A stretch of 64,000 nucleotides of DNA from the NCBI GenBank assembly GCA_030847615.1, contig JAUMIR010000002.1:199003809-199067808 (forward strand). The letters are read 5' to 3'. Position numbers and translations under genes: made by a program. Below, in pieces: positions 42,305-55,129 of the stretch. The notes below the pieces were generated by a model. That model was not told where the DNA came from and did not search any database. It saw only the letters and a program-made list of their open reading frames with translations. The number at the start of each line of letters is the position of its first letter. The stretch's first letter is position 1. This DNA comes from Gambelia wislizenii. Lineage: Eukaryota; Chordata; Lepidosauria; Squamata; Crotaphytidae.

Positions 42305-42787
42305 AGAACAAATAGGGGTGGGAGTAAACTTTGCCATTAGCAACTTGCTTGTAATGTTTTCATAGCTATTACGATGGGAGATGGACCACACTTCAACTCT
42401 TCAATTTGCTTTGCTTGACTCGCCCCCAAATAACCTTGGGTATCCATCTTCCACTGATTTCATACAGAGGTGGGGTGGGATGAGATACAGCCCAGCCTAG
42501 GGGACTCACTATTCAGCAACAGGGATCAGGAGTGTTGGCCTTGGGATAGTCTGGGTAGACTGTATTGTTTAGGGCCCAATTCTGGCACCTGCTTTGTAGG
42601 GATGTTGGAAACCATAATCTAAAGGACTGTGGTGATGCTTCTGCTGTAGTCTACCTGCTGCATTATTTACCATAAATAAAGCTTATCTTATAGTAGTGAT
42701 ATGTGTCATTTCTCAGTACCAAGTGAGGTCTTGGGAAGGCCTGGAATTGCAGCCAGTTCCAGCTCAGAATATTACACTACCGTGAGA

Positions 42788-42793
42788 TTTATT
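42788..42793 (-). terminator. CHAD: Candidate CHAD polyadenylation signal AATAAA
   Basis: AATAAA on the - strand about 615 bases after the CHAD stop. It would give a 3' UTR of some 640 bases. No downstream evidence was examined, so another site is possible. Confidence 0.35.
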
Positions 42794-43232
42794 CCAGCAT
42801 TTTACATGCTACAGCTAGCTGTACTGTTAGACCCTTAATCTATCTAGCTATAAACTCAGCCTGCCCTATCTTGATGCTTCTCTGTTATCTTCTCACTTAT
42901 GGTGACCTTAAGTTCTCTCACATCAAGCGCATTGTTTATCAATATTCTATTGCTGAAATCTTTACCATTTAAATTTAGACTTTTTGTGAATGTTCTGCAA
43001 TATGGCAGCAGCTCAGATAATTTCAAGGGCGGAGGGGGGGAAGGGGTTATGTTAGAATTAGACCACAGAAATTCATAAGTGGGGTCATTATCAAATGGAT
43101 AGATGGGTGAAATATCTGAAGCCTATGTCATGCTAACTGATGCCTGGAGAAAAGCTTACATTGACTTGTGCCTGATCAGGTGGTGCTTGCATGAGAAAAA
43201 ATTCTGAAGGTCATTTCAAATATTGGCTTAAA

Positions 43233-43354
43233 TCCTTTTGTTAGTCCTTACTAGAACAGACCCACTGAATCAATGGGATTTACCTATGTGTGGACTCACC
43301 ATTCAGCAATTGATTCCATGGGTCTACTTTAGTTGGGAGTAACCAACAGGATGC
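43233..43354. mobile_element. Short palindromic MITE
   Basis: atccttttgttagtccttac at the left and gggagtaaccaacaggat at the right are inverted; the inside repeats gaatcaatggg / attgattccatgg. A scrap of similar text is at 54545-54660. It lies within the likely CHAD 3' UTR. Confidence 0.65.
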
Positions 43355-43407
43355 CAGCTGCTGTGTGATATTTGATAGGAAAGTGGGGAAAAAACTAAAT
43401 TGCCTGT

Positions 43408-43549
43408 TTAATGCCGACTTCCCTTCTTGGACCTCCTAGTAGGGAGTTTGCAGCTGCGGAGTGCAGCTGTGTCTCGAATCTGCTGTCCCCGAGCCTGAGA
43501 GGGTGATGCACAGGCAGCATCAGGGCGTGAGCGAGTGGATTCCAGCCAC
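43408..43549 (-). CDS. CHAD: CHAD coding exon 3 (stop)
   Basis: Acceptor TTCTTCTATAG; first base completes an Arg codon; stop TAA at 43410-43408. It encodes [18 protein letters not shown] and the basic C-terminal tail. Confidence 0.96.
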
Positions 43550-46500
43550 CTATAGAAGAAGAAACAAAATTTCATAGTCAGCAGGAGCATGTTTATCAAG
43601 GCTTATGCCTTGCATTGATTACATGAACTCATTAACTAACCAACATCATACCCACAAACATGAGATAGAAGAGCAAGTGCTCTTTTACCTGCGCAGAGGT
43701 GCTAGCTGACAGGAGCAGTGCCAAGGGTTATTAGACAAGGTGAGAGTCTCAAGGCGGCTGAAGGGAAAGGTCCCAGGAAGACTGGAAAGTTTGTTATTCT
43801 CAATGTGAACAGTCTTTAGTGTGGTTGTGCCAACAAATGCTTTATCTGAAAACTGAAGCAAAAGATCAGACCACACTCATTATGTAACCAATAGTTTAAG
43901 TCCAGGCTTTTCCCACATTGCTAGTGTGCTTCCAGATAAGGTTTTTTCCTGTGCAATTGGCCTGCCCCAGACACTGAAATCTAACAGGGGTCAACACATT
44001 GTCTTATATGTGTAATCCTTCCATGGTTTCCCTCTGTTCCTTCCATCTTTTGTCTCACCACAAAGTCAATAAAGAGGAAAAGACACAATAGTTAAATGCC
44101 TTTTGACTAAGAGCTCTATGAGGTGTCTGTCTGGATTCTCTGGAAACACCTCAAGTCAACAAACCAGTTCTTACGGTGAGGCCATTTTGACTTGTGGCAG
44201 TAGTCCAGAACGAAACCCAAAAGGCAACTATCATTTTTCTTGCCTCCCATTTTTCTCTCTTTTGCTGCTCCCTATACAATGATATAAATGTTGCAAAGTA
44301 AGAATAGTGGCACAGTGGAACACTCTTGGTGACTTTTGCATCTTCACACATTTCATTTTTTAAAATGTACTCCTATACTGTGAAATGTAGTATATGATAA
44401 GCAACGGGATCATCCAATATATACTATGTTTGGCCACAGCTTACTAGCTACTCGCTGTACACTACACAGACTATCTTTGTCATACCTCCATTCTGTATGA
44501 AATTGCCCTCTTTTCCTAAAATTACAGCATAGGTCAATGAAATGAGAATGGGACAATGAAAGAATTAATGGATGGGTGAGGTTTGACATTTCCAGACCAA
44601 GCAAGGTTTGAAGAAGGCTTTAGTCTTTGTTTAACAGCAGGGGTGGCCAACTGCTAGGCGTTGTGTTGCCTCTTTGCCTTCCTTGGAGTGTGGTGGGGTC
44701 TCTTTCCTTGGAGGTCTTTAAACAGAGGCTGGATGGCCATCTGTCGGGGATGCTTTGATCAAGATTTCCTGCGTGGCAGGGGTTTGGACTGGATGGCCCT
44801 CGTGGTCTCTTCCAACTCTACAATTCTATGATTCTTTGGCCTCCCACATGAGCCTGGAGGGCCACACCTTCATTTTTGTCCTCCTCCCAAATGTTTCATC
44901 AAATTTGTTTATTTATTTATTTTGCCAGGAAATGGTCAGTAGCCTCCCACAAAGCCTTCAGGGTTTGATTGCCCATTTTGACCTATATTCAAGGCTTTCC
45001 CTGCCTGGTTTAGGCCCATACAGACTTTTTCTCAAAACTAGAGAGGAAAAGGCAATTATTTTGTACTATGAAGGGGAGCACATAGGTACTTTTTTATTTT
45101 ACACTCCCCTATAATTTAAAAGAGAGGTGTGCTGTGATCTGTCCTATTTCTTTCTAGAAATCTCTTCATCTCTAAACTAGCAAACAGATTCTTTGGCTTT
45201 TCAGAGCTGGGTTCTTTTTTTTCTGTCACCCAGTTGCCACATTCATAGAAGGGAGTATTTGCAGAGACTCAAGCGCCTGTAGACTTTGGCAGAACCCAGT
45301 GGACTCTAAATGGAAAGTTACACTTAGCATTCAAACAGAGTCGAAACAGCAAGGCACGTTTCCAGCTCCTCAAATTCCTCTCCCCATTCTTGCCTCTCTA
45401 GCTAGTCGAGGATGCCACAGAATCTGAGTATTTGTGCCCTAAAGGTTTGCTTTAAAAGTATAGTTCTTTCATGCAGTTACATGATAAAACTAAAGCAGTA
45501 AAACAACTGTTTCTTACAGTGAACTTTCTCAGATAGTTTTCATTACCAGTGCTCACTTGTTCTGAAACAATTCCTATAGACAAAACCTCATCACCTCAAA
45601 CTTCCTTGAAAGTTTGTGGTTACAAGAGTTTACTTGTTTCTTGCCAGTCTTCACTACTCCTATCACTTATTTCAGGGAAATGAGGAGATAATGCACAAAT
45701 CCACCAGAATATTCCCCAACTGCCCATCAGAATGTGCTCTTTCACATGTGGTTTGAAGACAAGCATCTAACCATCTGTGACAACGAAATAGCCTTTGATA
45801 TTTCAAGGCAGTGTGCTTTATTTTGAAGGTCGTTGCATTGCATTTCATTGACACTATCATTCTTTCTTCTTTTGTATTTCTGGTATATACTCACTCTTGG
45901 ATATTGTTGATCTTGGTGTTGAGTTCTCTATCATAGCCAATCTGACACGGCCAAGAGGAGAGAGTGGTCTGCAATATTCACTGACATTTTTGCTTATCTA
46001 CAGTCTGTCATTTTATCCAAATTAACAAACTGTAGTTAAAATTAACTATGGTTTGTTTGAAACCAGGGTTTATTGAAACAGGTGAAAGCAGCCTGTGTCC
46101 TGCCTGCTGTGAATATTTTTGGAGTATGAGGGAATCTACACAATATTTCTTGTAGATTGGTTAGTATCCTAAATACCTTATAAAAGGCAAAAAGTGCCAC
46201 AAAATGTGAGGAATGTGGTAATGTGAATCTGTTCTTGACATAATCAATCTATTATGCTGTAAAAATCTTCAAATTTGTACCTGCTAAATTCTATGAAAAT
46301 TTTAAAACACATTTGGCATAATCTCTTGCCACCACTGTTCATATCGAAAGGGAATCTTCTACTTGAATGCATTTTGTGAGGCCCTATAAAATTAATTAAG
46401 TAGTAATCTCTATGCAAGTATTTTTATAAGGTGCTGTGGAATCCTTTCACTTTATTCATAAAATGAGGCCATTTTATAGTTTTGCTCTATTACAGTACTT

Positions 46501-48715
46501 TTCTTTTGTAGTCCGTTGGCTTGTTAGCTACTTACAGAACTCTGTAATTTTTTTTTTGTGTGTGTGTGTGTGGGGGGGGTAAAAATGCAACAAAAGTCAA
46601 CTGCTATGCACACTAAAAGGAAACACTGATTACAAACAGCAAACTTGCACATAATCAGGAAAAAGAGCAGAGCTCTATTGAATTCTTATTAGTATGCTTC
46701 ATCATGCCAGGATGCATAGACTGAATTCACATTACCATTTCCATAACATTTTGTGGCTGCTTTTTACCTCAGAATACAACTAAGATATTAAGCAGGAAGA
46801 TTTCTTCCAATACACAATAGTGTGTGCCAGTGAAGAATAATCAGAAAACAATACTGGACTGCAAAGCGAACAGATAACAAGAGAGCATTGCTCAGAGATT
46901 AAATCTAGAAGAGAATAGCAGAAGTCAAAACGTGTGTCATTGTGGGAGACATTCTTTCTCATGTTAGCAGCAATGCTGGCATAGGGAAGAGCTATGTTGT
47001 GGCTCAGTTTCTCATATTACTCCAGTGGAATACGAAGAAGCCACATCACAGTGGTTCCCATTCCACCAACATAATTCAGTTAGAAGATTTTAGGAAGTAC
47101 ACAGATGGAATTTGATGGAGTATATAAATGGATGCATTGGAGAAGCAAGCAGAACTGATGGTCTGTAACAGGTGTTAAAATGAATTAGATAAAATAAAGA
47201 TCTGGCATGTATACAGAACACTGTTCTATGATGCTGGGGAGTGAAAAGTATGGAGCTAACTGAACTCATGAGTGGACCCATACAACATCTTAGTGATGAT
47301 TATGTTGCTAAAACATCTGCTGTTTGCTGTGGAGCCTTTCTATAGTCTTCGAAGAAGAACAAGAAGTCTCATCCTGTCACAAACTAGATGGTAAAAGATG
47401 TAGTGTGGTTGTGGTACTGTGGACAGCTCCTTTGTAGGCTTCTCTTTCTGGGCTGAAAACCAGCTCTAAAATAATAATCCAGTTACTGGTCTAACTGAAG
47501 TTCAAACTATGGCCCGAGATTCTAGACTAGGGTGAATCATCATTGCATTTAAGTATGTTTATAATTCCTTAAACATTGCTTTAATCTTGGTTCTTGAGTA
47601 GCTTTTAATTTAGAATCACATCATTTCCTGCACTGTATGTATGTGTGATCTCCTCTTCAGGTGATGTATGACTACTTTAAGAATTTGTTCATATGCCTGT
47701 CACTAGACGACTTCTTTATGACTATACTTGAATAATACTGTATTTGAGTAATGCTGAGCTTTGTATATGTTCCAAAATCCACAGTCAGACTTTTTTTTAG
47801 GACCAAGCAAAACTGTCCATATTGTGAGCAAACAGCCAATAATGATGTAATATGAAAATGGAAAAGTTCTTTACTATCATCAAAAGGGGTTCACACTGGT
47901 TTACTTGTGAATGAATTACCTTTCTTTCCAAACATCAACACCACCAGCTTAATTACCTAGTATCCTGTGTCTCTTGGTGAATTTGTTCAGTAAATAGTGT
48001 GTAATTGATTTTGCTTGCCAACATATTACCTCACCAAGCTTTAAATGGATTCAGGTTGCTCATCTACTTCACTTTGCCACTGTCCATCTCTTCACATCTC
48101 TTGGAGGGTTACTGTTTTGGTAGGAGGTGCTGTGCTGATTCACCTGTGTAACCTCAGCATGGTCATATAGCATTCTGGAAACTGCACTCCTTGTTCAGCT
48201 AGAAGTCTTCCCATCCTACCGCTTCTTTTTAATGTGGTTTCATCTAGCATGATGTCACCTCCTGTTTACAAATAGCACTTCATGCATGATACTGATGCCT
48301 CTGGGTCATGACTCATTTACTGAGATGAAGAAGAGTATTTTGCTACATTACCTGAATATCCCTCTGGCTCATTGGATAGGAACAGAGCTTCTTTGTGAAG
48401 TGCTCTAAGAGTTTCTCTTGAGAGATAATCAATAAACAAATCCTTCTTTATAAAGTGTAAGGATGGGATGGGGGTGTGGAGGGGAAAAGAAGCAAAAGTC
48501 CTTATGTTTGCTCAGTCTACCTGCTGTCATGTACTTGCCAGTCATGCCTACAAATAATCTCTTCTATGGAGATCACTGCACTCCAATGAATTTCCAATAA
48601 CATCCAGTTAATATGTTGTCTAGGAATAGGACTTGACTTTTCCCAGTTTTCACAGGTTGCTCCATTTGCTACTTAGTCTGATTGTCTATTTGTGTCTGTC
48701 ACTGACTCGTGCCAT

Positions 48716-48746
<31 letters not shown>

Positions 48747-51700
48747 TTTGCTTCATTTGTTGCATAGACATCATGATTATAGTTAGTACTGTTGAATGTA
48801 TATTTAGTTCCGTGGTGTGAAGTAATATCAGCAGAACAATGAAACCTCTGGATAGAAGGCTTATGAACACCATTTGATAGATGAGATGAAGACTGGGGAC
48901 AGGAGATTTCAAATGTGTAACTCAAGTGAGGAGAGAGAGCGAGAGAGCAGTGTAATTGCTAGGAAGCTGCACTTGAAATGGACTATGTGGAAAGAGGAAT
49001 ATGTACCACAAAAACTAACTGATAAAACAAAAAGTGAATATAATGAAATATAAATGAATAAATATAAAATACAAAAATACATGAAAAGTTCAGTTTCAAC
49101 AAATCCACAGGTAAGGGAATGTTGTAAATCCAAGGACTTTTTCGGATGTCTTAAATGTAACGGAAGCAGCCTCGCCATGTTGCGAGGCTGCTGCGCTGCA
49201 GGGCGTCCCTTTCGCATGATGCCTGTCCCTGCCGGTACTGTTGCGGTACTGCAGGGACATTTGAGTGTTATATTTCGGCGATTTTTACTCACGAAAGTTG
49301 ATCATGAGTAAAAATCACTGAAATTTAACACTCAAATGTCCCTGCGGTACCGCAACAGTACCGGCAGGGACGGGCGTCATGCGAAAGGGACGCCCTGCAG
49401 CGCAGCAGCCTCACAACGTGGCGAGGCTGCTTCCGTTACATTTAAGACGTCCGAAAAAGTCCCAAAACTGGACTTTTCATATATTCTTCAGGGGGAACAT
49501 TTCATATTCTCATAATTCTGTGGGACATTTCTTGTGTATTATGTATTGAAACATTTATATTTAATTCTTGTTTTGTCTTTCCTAGTATGGACATTTATCT
49601 TTTGATACCAGCATATTGCATGGGATACCTCTAGGTTTGTCATCCCATGGATAAGTGGTACATTGCAATTACAGGATATCTATCACATATATCATTGTTA
49701 TATTTATTTGTTATATTTATTCATTTACATTCATTATATTCACTTTTTTGTTATATCAGTTAGTTTTTTGTGGTACATATTCCTCACTTTCCTAATAGTT
49801 TCTTTAGGTAAGAGACCTTTCTGTGCTATTGTGAGTTAGGTTACACTTGAAATGGAACCTACAAGAGGAAAGAGCTCCATGGTTTGATGAAGAAAGAAAG
49901 AGTCAGGAACTGCTGTGAGAAAATTATTTCAGAATTACTCATTTCAGTTCTTGGAACTTAAAATGCACAGACTTGGGTTTTTCCACTTTTATATATCACA
50001 TTACTTTTTCTTCATTTAAGCTGCCTTTAAGTGCTGTGCTGTCTTATTAAAGACGTGGTTCCTTTTTCTTGCAAAAACTGAAGTCTTGGGTCTCACAGCT
50101 CTTCGGAAGAAGAACCACAATTTTTCAAGAGTGATAAAACTCATTATATTGGACAGAAACCAGCCTTCTTTGTAACGGTGCCTTCCCCCCACTTTTCAAT
50201 TAAGTTGGTGCTGTTGCCAGAGTGGACCTTCACATTGGATATATGCACTATAGATTTTTACACTAGTTGGTAGAATCCCAAATAATATCTTTCCTGTGAT
50301 TATTTATTGTCCTCAAGCATTCTGTGGACGTACTCTTCCCTATTTAAAATTGGCAGACTGCTTTTATCAACAAGAAAGAAATGATGGCCTTTATAGACGT
50401 ATTAGCTAAGATATAAAGAGTCAAAGCTGTCTGGTGGGAGAGGAGAGAAAGTTTGAGGAAGTACCCAAATTATGCACAAGCCAACCAAACAGCAGTTTAG
50501 GGCCTCCCATTAAATACAAAAAAGAGCCAAAAATAATCATTGTCATCTGTTTTTTGTTTGGTAATGCTGTGGGGCCTCTTAAACTTGACACGGCCTCAGC
50601 TCCTCTTAATGTGGCCCTGGTTCCTCCCTTTCCCCAACCCTGCTGCCCTACTTCTCATCACCCCTCACTTAGGCTAATTACCCCAGGTGCAGCAAGGGGT
50701 GTGTTCAAGCATGCTGTTCATTATCTGGCACTGCCACCTGCTTCACTAATTGAACATGGCCACAAGGTGCTGAAGAGAAGAAAAGGAACACGTTTGCTCT
50801 CTCAGCCAATTAGCTGTTTGTGGGGAAGTAAAACAGGAAATTCCTCCATTCCTGAATCTGGCTCCTGTTTTGAAACATATTGAGCCCTCTCCTGATCAAT
50901 GCCTTCAGCGGCAGCAGGAGAAAGAAGAGGAGGAGGGTGGCAACAACAACATCAACATCCTGGCTAGAATCATTGTGGAAGTTACAACAGTTTAAGTACT
51001 TTTTCAGACACAGTACAAGGAGGGATCCAGTATCTCTTTGTACAGCGCTTTCCCTCAAACTACAGTAACAGCCAGGCAGCATCAGGTGCAGCTCTGCCTC
51101 CTCCAACCCAAACAGACACTGATTGCCTCTGTCATGCTATTGCCTTCTGTCCCAGACGTCCTGTGACCCTCCCTCCTGGACTTCATTGGCAGAGGTTATG
51201 CTCTACCAGCATTAAATCTGCCCCTGTCTCCTGTGAGTTCACTTTTAGGTTTTCAGTATTCGCTTTTCTACAAGTTGTTCCCAAGTGCAGCACTTGCCTG
51301 GATCCCATAGGAATGGGTTGTAGATGAAAGTGTGTTGTCGTGATGCCATTGGGATGAATAGCAAGTAAGTATAAGAATGGCAAGAGAACATTATGTGGGT
51401 GGGCTTTAAAACTTCGTCCTGCCCCTGGTGAATTTAGCAGCAGAGTCTCAAACCAGATCATAGAATCATAGAATTGTAGAGTTGGAAGAGACCACGAGGG
51501 CCATCCAGTCCAACCCCCTGCCACGCAGGAAATCTTGATCAAAGCATCCTCGACAGATGGCAATCCAGCCTCTGTTTGAAGACCTCCAAGGAAAAGTTCC
51601 TCCTAATGTTGAGGTGGAATATCTGTTTCTGGAGCTTGCATCCATTGCTCCGTGTTCCAGTCTCTGGAGCAGCAGAAAACAAGCCTGCTCCATCCTCAGC

Positions 51701-52964
51701 GTGACACCCTTGGAAATACTTAACAGAGGCTAGATCCTCTCTCCATAGCCATGGACCCTGTTTCTTGGTCATACTACAGCATCAGTGGGCAACCCCTGGT
51801 GCCAACGAACCTCCTGCTACCAACATTTTCACACCACCACTGCCATTTGAGTCACCACTGTTGCATTTCCACCAGGAAGTATGATGCATGGAGAGTATGT
51901 GCCTTGTTTCCCAACAGAACTTTGGTCCCAACAACCAGCCAGGAGCATTATTCTGCTGGGAAACATGGGATATTTTGCAGCAATACCTGAAGCAGTGGGA
52001 ACTGATTGGATGGGGCTGCAAAAATGAGTGGAGGATGGAGATGTATGTGGCCAGAAGCTTCTTGTGTTGCCCATTCATGTGCCAGAGTGATAAAATTTAG
52101 GGAGATTGAGACAGAATTTCCAAACTATGTTTTTAAGTAGGTAGGTAGGTAGATAAGAACAGGGAGAGCAGTGGAAGCTCTTACCTTTTCTAGGCCCATG
52201 TTGTCCAGGCTGAGGGTCTCCATGTAGCGCCCGAATGACTGGAAGGCTAAGTCTGGAATGGCTTTTATTGGGTTGTGTGATAGCTTCAGGTCCTCCACCA
52301 CTCTCAGCTTGCTCATTGCAGCCAGTGGGTAGCTGGTCAATTGGTTCTTATCCAAGTGGAGTATAGCTAGGTTTTCCACATCATCCAGTGCTCCTGGCTG
52401 GATGGAGGAGATGGAGTTGTCAGAGAGGTATAACCAGCGAAGGTCCTTTGTGCCGTGGAAGGCTCCTGATTTCAGCTCTCGAAGCTTGTTGCTGCCTAGT
52501 TGCAGAATGAAAAGGTTAATCATTGGTGAGAGGAGTCCCTTGGGTAAGTCAGGAATCTTGTTATGATCTATGTAGAGGTAGGTGAGTTCTGTCAGGTCAT
52601 CAAAGGCCCCCATCTTGATGACGCTAATGTCATTATTAGACAAATAAAGGTAGACCAACTGCTTCAGGCCTCGGAAGGCTCCACTGGAGATCTCTTTGAT
52701 GTGCGAGTGTTGGAGGTGGAGAGAGACAAGGTTTTTCAACTCCCTGAAGCCATTGGTTGGCAAGACAGGGAAGTTGTTCCTCTGGAGATTGAGGAGCCGT
52801 GTTTGTTCGGCTACCTTGGGGATCTTCCTCAGCCCAACGTTGTCACAGATGACATGCTGAAGGTCGCCACCATGGCAGTGGCAATTCTGGGGACATGCCT
52901 GGAGGATGGGCAGAAGGCATGCCAGCAAGCAGATGAGCTTGAGAAGGAAAGCTGACCGGTCCAT
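43408..52964 (-). CDS. CHAD: Chondroadherin, complete, three coding exons
   Basis: CHAD is a secreted class IV small leucine-rich-repeat protein of cartilage matrix that binds collagen and integrin alpha2beta1. Joined on the - strand: 52964-52185, 43852-43689, 43549-43408; 361 residues, against 359 in human. Start ATG at 52964 has G at -3 and G at +4. Features in order: signal peptide ([17 protein letters not shown], about residues 1-22), cysteine cap CPQNCHC, about ten LRRs ([26 protein letters not shown], ...), C-terminal cap [10 protein letters not shown] with CASPSQ and RSC, a [13 protein letters not shown] stretch corresponding to the integrin-binding region, and a basic tail [13 protein letters not shown] that in the family binds heparan sulfate. 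It lies antisense inside an ACSF2 intron. No damage seen. Confidence 0.97.
43689..43852 (-). CDS. CHAD: CHAD coding exon 2
   Basis: Acceptor TTTTGCTTCAG, donor GTAAAA. 164 nt, enters phase 0, leaves with two bases. It encodes [20 protein letters not shown] and [15 protein letters not shown] second AG six bases in (TTTTCAG) would break the frame. Confidence 0.95.
44686..44836 (+). mobile_element. CR1 3' end fragment
   Basis: ggaggtctttaaacagaggctgg...ctcttccaactctacaattc and tatgattctt: the + strand CR1 3' end. It interrupts a MITE whose halves are caggggtggccaactgc (44638) and ggcctcccacatgagcctgg (44838). Confidence 0.85.
44840..48715. other. CHAD intron 1 / ACSF2 intron, no gene recognised
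   Basis: A/T-rich intron text with a (TG)n/G run near 46556-46580. No exon or transposon protein identified on either strand. Confidence 0.5.
48721..48746. repeat. (CA)n microsatellite
   Basis: Thirteen CA units. Confidence 0.95.
48989..49792. repeat. Outer inverted repeat around the palindromic MITE
   Basis: Arm 48989-49067 (gaatatgtaccacaaaaact... ) and arm 49711-49792 are reverse complements with small differences. A shorter inner pair, atgaaaagttcagttt (49081-49096) and aaactggacttttcat (about 49465-49481), lies immediately outside the MITE. So an older hairpin element appears to have received the MITE in its loop. Confidence 0.8.
49134..49462. mobile_element. Near-perfect 329-bp palindromic MITE, TSD CAA
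   Basis: Both ends GGACTTTTTCGGA; CAA at 49131-49133 and 49463-49465. The arms of about 150 bases match almost throughout (for example ggaagcagcctcgcc / ggcgaggctgcttcc and gtaccgcaacagtacc). Small loop near 49290-49300. Ends match the Harbinger-like element at 5080, so that family could have moved it. Young by its low arm divergence. Confidence 0.9.
49800..51454. other. CHAD intron 1, no gene recognised
   Basis: A 149-residue frame at 50434-50883 (+) resembles no protein I know and has no coding support. No repeat could be named. Confidence 0.45.
51455..51750 (-). mobile_element. CR1 3' end fragment with internal deletion
   Basis: agaatcatagaattgtagag at the left, then the CR1 3' body. About 70 bases of the usual body (the 'tccgagggagtgtgttccac' part, present in the copy at 20570-20590) are missing after ctccaaggaaaag. 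Confidence 0.9.
52185..52964 (-). CDS. CHAD: CHAD coding exon 1 (start)
   Basis: 780 nt, 260 whole codons from ATG 52964-52962 to donor AAAAG|GTAAGA. It holds the signal peptide, N-terminal cysteine cap and most LRRs. An open frame continues 48 codons upstream with poly-Ser/Cys; this is 5' UTR, not protein, because the family starts just before the signal peptide. Confidence 0.96.
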
Positions 52965-53082
52965 GCCCACAGAGCTGTGATGGATGTTTACGGAGGAAGA
53001 AGAACAGCAGCAGCAACAGCAGGAGGAGGAGGAGAAGGTGGAGTGAAAGAGAAAGTGAGTCTGCAGCAAGCTGAACACAGCT

Positions 53083-53093
53083 CTATTTATAAT
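53083..53093 (-). promoter_or_regulatory. CHAD: CHAD TATA box
   Basis: ATTATAAATAG on the - strand, about 120 bases before the start codon. A transcription start near 53055-53060 would leave a 5' UTR of about 90-95 bases. (TCC)n-like trinucleotides lie in that UTR. Confidence 0.6.
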
Positions 53094-53729
53094 GGTATTA
53101 AAAAACAAAATCCCTACCCACTAACCGCAGGCAGCAGCCAGACTCTGTCTTGGAAGTAACAGGCTTCAGGAACTTGGTGTGACTTTAACCCCTTGGCATC
53201 AAGTAGAGATGATTCCTCCCTCCTTCCCTTGCAACTTTGATGTTTTTCAAAGTGCTTTTCCCCTCCAGCACATCATATGAGAGAACAGCACTCACATGGC
53301 TCTTGTTGAGATAATTCTCCATTTGCCCTCAGCCATGCACATAGGAAAATAAAACCTGTTCCTGGCTCTCTACTTCTTTAGCTGTTGGAAGAAGAACTTT
53401 TCTTCTTACAGTCTAAACGGGCTGATAGCAGGGGCCTGTCAGTGAGAATTCCTTCAACTCAATGCAACTTTATAAATCTGGGTCATTAAGCATCATCATC
53501 AGCATCATCATCATTGACACAATTCATTTCCCCCTGCCTCAGTTCAGGGTGGCTTTCGTGGAATTCATTGGTGTACGATCTTTATGAAATCCTGGCCATT
53601 CTCACAAGAGGATGAGAGCGCAGGAAACTCAAATTTTAAAAGCAAAATAAAAGGAAAAAAGTGACAGCAAGCACAAAAACACACTTAAAACATAACAAAT
53701 AACCCAGAGAGGGTACAAAAAAGTGTCAC

Positions 53730-54166
53730 TTACCTGGATGTCCCAATCTCACCTGGAAGTGTTCTGGCATGGACCTCCCATTGACACTGGCATCGTGCCA
53801 GCATAATGAGGCATCTTTTCACTTGCAGGACATTCTGTTACAGAAACAGAACAGGGATCTATTGATGGCTTAGCCCATAATAAAAAGCAGCTTCAGCAGA
53901 ACAGCAGCAGAATGGGTGCATGACGTGATGGGAACAATGCCATGTGAAAGGAAGGCTCTTTAGCGATCTCCTGCATTGTGGTAACGCCATATTTAGAATG
54001 GAACGGGGATCTATTGATGGCTTAGCCCATCAATAAAAAGCAGCGCTGGCAGAACGGCAGCAGATGGGTGCATGACAAGATGGGAACGATGTCATGTGAA
54101 AGGGAAGCTCCTTAGCGATCTCCTGGCATTATGGTTACGCCGTATTTAGAACGTCTGATAATTTCC
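53730..54166 (-). mobile_element. Partial relative of the 29.4-kb Harbinger-like element
   Basis: The reverse complement begins GGAAATTATCAGACG and continues taaatacggcgtaaccataatg, close to the left end of the 29396 element (GGACTTTATCAGACGcataaaatacggtgtcataatg). Further in, cacttccaggtgagattggg and caggtaagtgacac also match. The other end was not found. Confidence 0.6.
53849..54152. repeat. Tandem duplication, two 152-bp units
   Basis: gaacagggatctattgatgg (53849) returns as gaacggggatctattgatgg (54001). Both continue with cttagccca...gcgatctcctg and the tatttagaa end. The period is 152. Confidence 0.9.
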
Positions 54167-55129
54167 TCAGAGCAAGAGAGCAGAAAGTGCTACTGGGAAA
54201 GAGAGCTACTGCCAAGAAGGGGACAGATGATGATGTTAGAAAAATAAGAGAGCTACAGTACATCCATGCAGGACTGTGATGCTGATGGAATACGAGATGC
54301 AGAAATTGCTGTTTATATTATAGATGTTTGAGTGAGATGATAATAATAACGAAGATCTTTGCCAACCTAGCACATGTTGGGCCTGTCTTTATTAGAAAAA
54401 GGGGAATGTAGATAAACCTTACTTTCTGCCCAATTCAAAGTAATTACACTCTTTAAAAATCTTTATAGATAAACAAATAGACATAAATGTAGAAAAGGAT
54501 TACTTTAAAACAATGATAAGGCACACAGTGCTAAATCCAGTTTTTGTTTCAACCAGAGTAGACCTGTTGGAATCAATTAGATTTGTCTAAGTGGTGACCA
54601 ACAAATCCCATTCATTTAAATTGCTTTGCTGTAGTTTGGCCTATGATTGGGCTTAACCCACACCATCATTATTACAAGCAAGGTTCATATGTCACATCCA
54701 GATGCCAATTATACTTTTTAAAAGATTGAACAAACTACTTCAGAAGGTGAGTACTCAAATAAAGTCATTAGTCCTATGCAGCAGAGTTAGTGCAGCTTTA
54801 CCCAGCCTAGTGCCCTCCATATATTTTGAATTACATCAGATCCATCCAACATGGGCAGTAGCCAGGGACTATGGGAACTGCAGTCCAAAAACATCTGGAG
54901 GACACCAGTTTGGTGAAACCCCCATATTGTATGTAATGGTTGAGAGTGTGAGGTATGAACTGAGAAGTTCATCATTCAAATCTAATCTCAACTGGAAACA
55001 CTCTGGGTGACTTTAGGCAAACTACTAACCCCCAGCTTCACAACCTCTCCTATTTTGCAAGATACGAATAAAGGTACTGATCTCCCTTACAGACCTGGTG
55101 TGTAAGAATTACTGTAATCATGTATGAAA

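Noticed and set aside
34567..43407. Search for the next ACSF2 exon (AYGTTENSP block)
   Set aside because: I looked for the tyrosine-glycine-threonine-threonine coding pattern and found none with splice borders; the exon is most likely beyond the window.
52965..53108. Upstream in-frame ATG extending CHAD by 48 residues
   Set aside because: The extension is poly-Ser/Cys from a trinucleotide repeat and would bury the signal peptide; the family starts at 52964, and the TATA box at 53083-53093 would place transcription start after this ATG.
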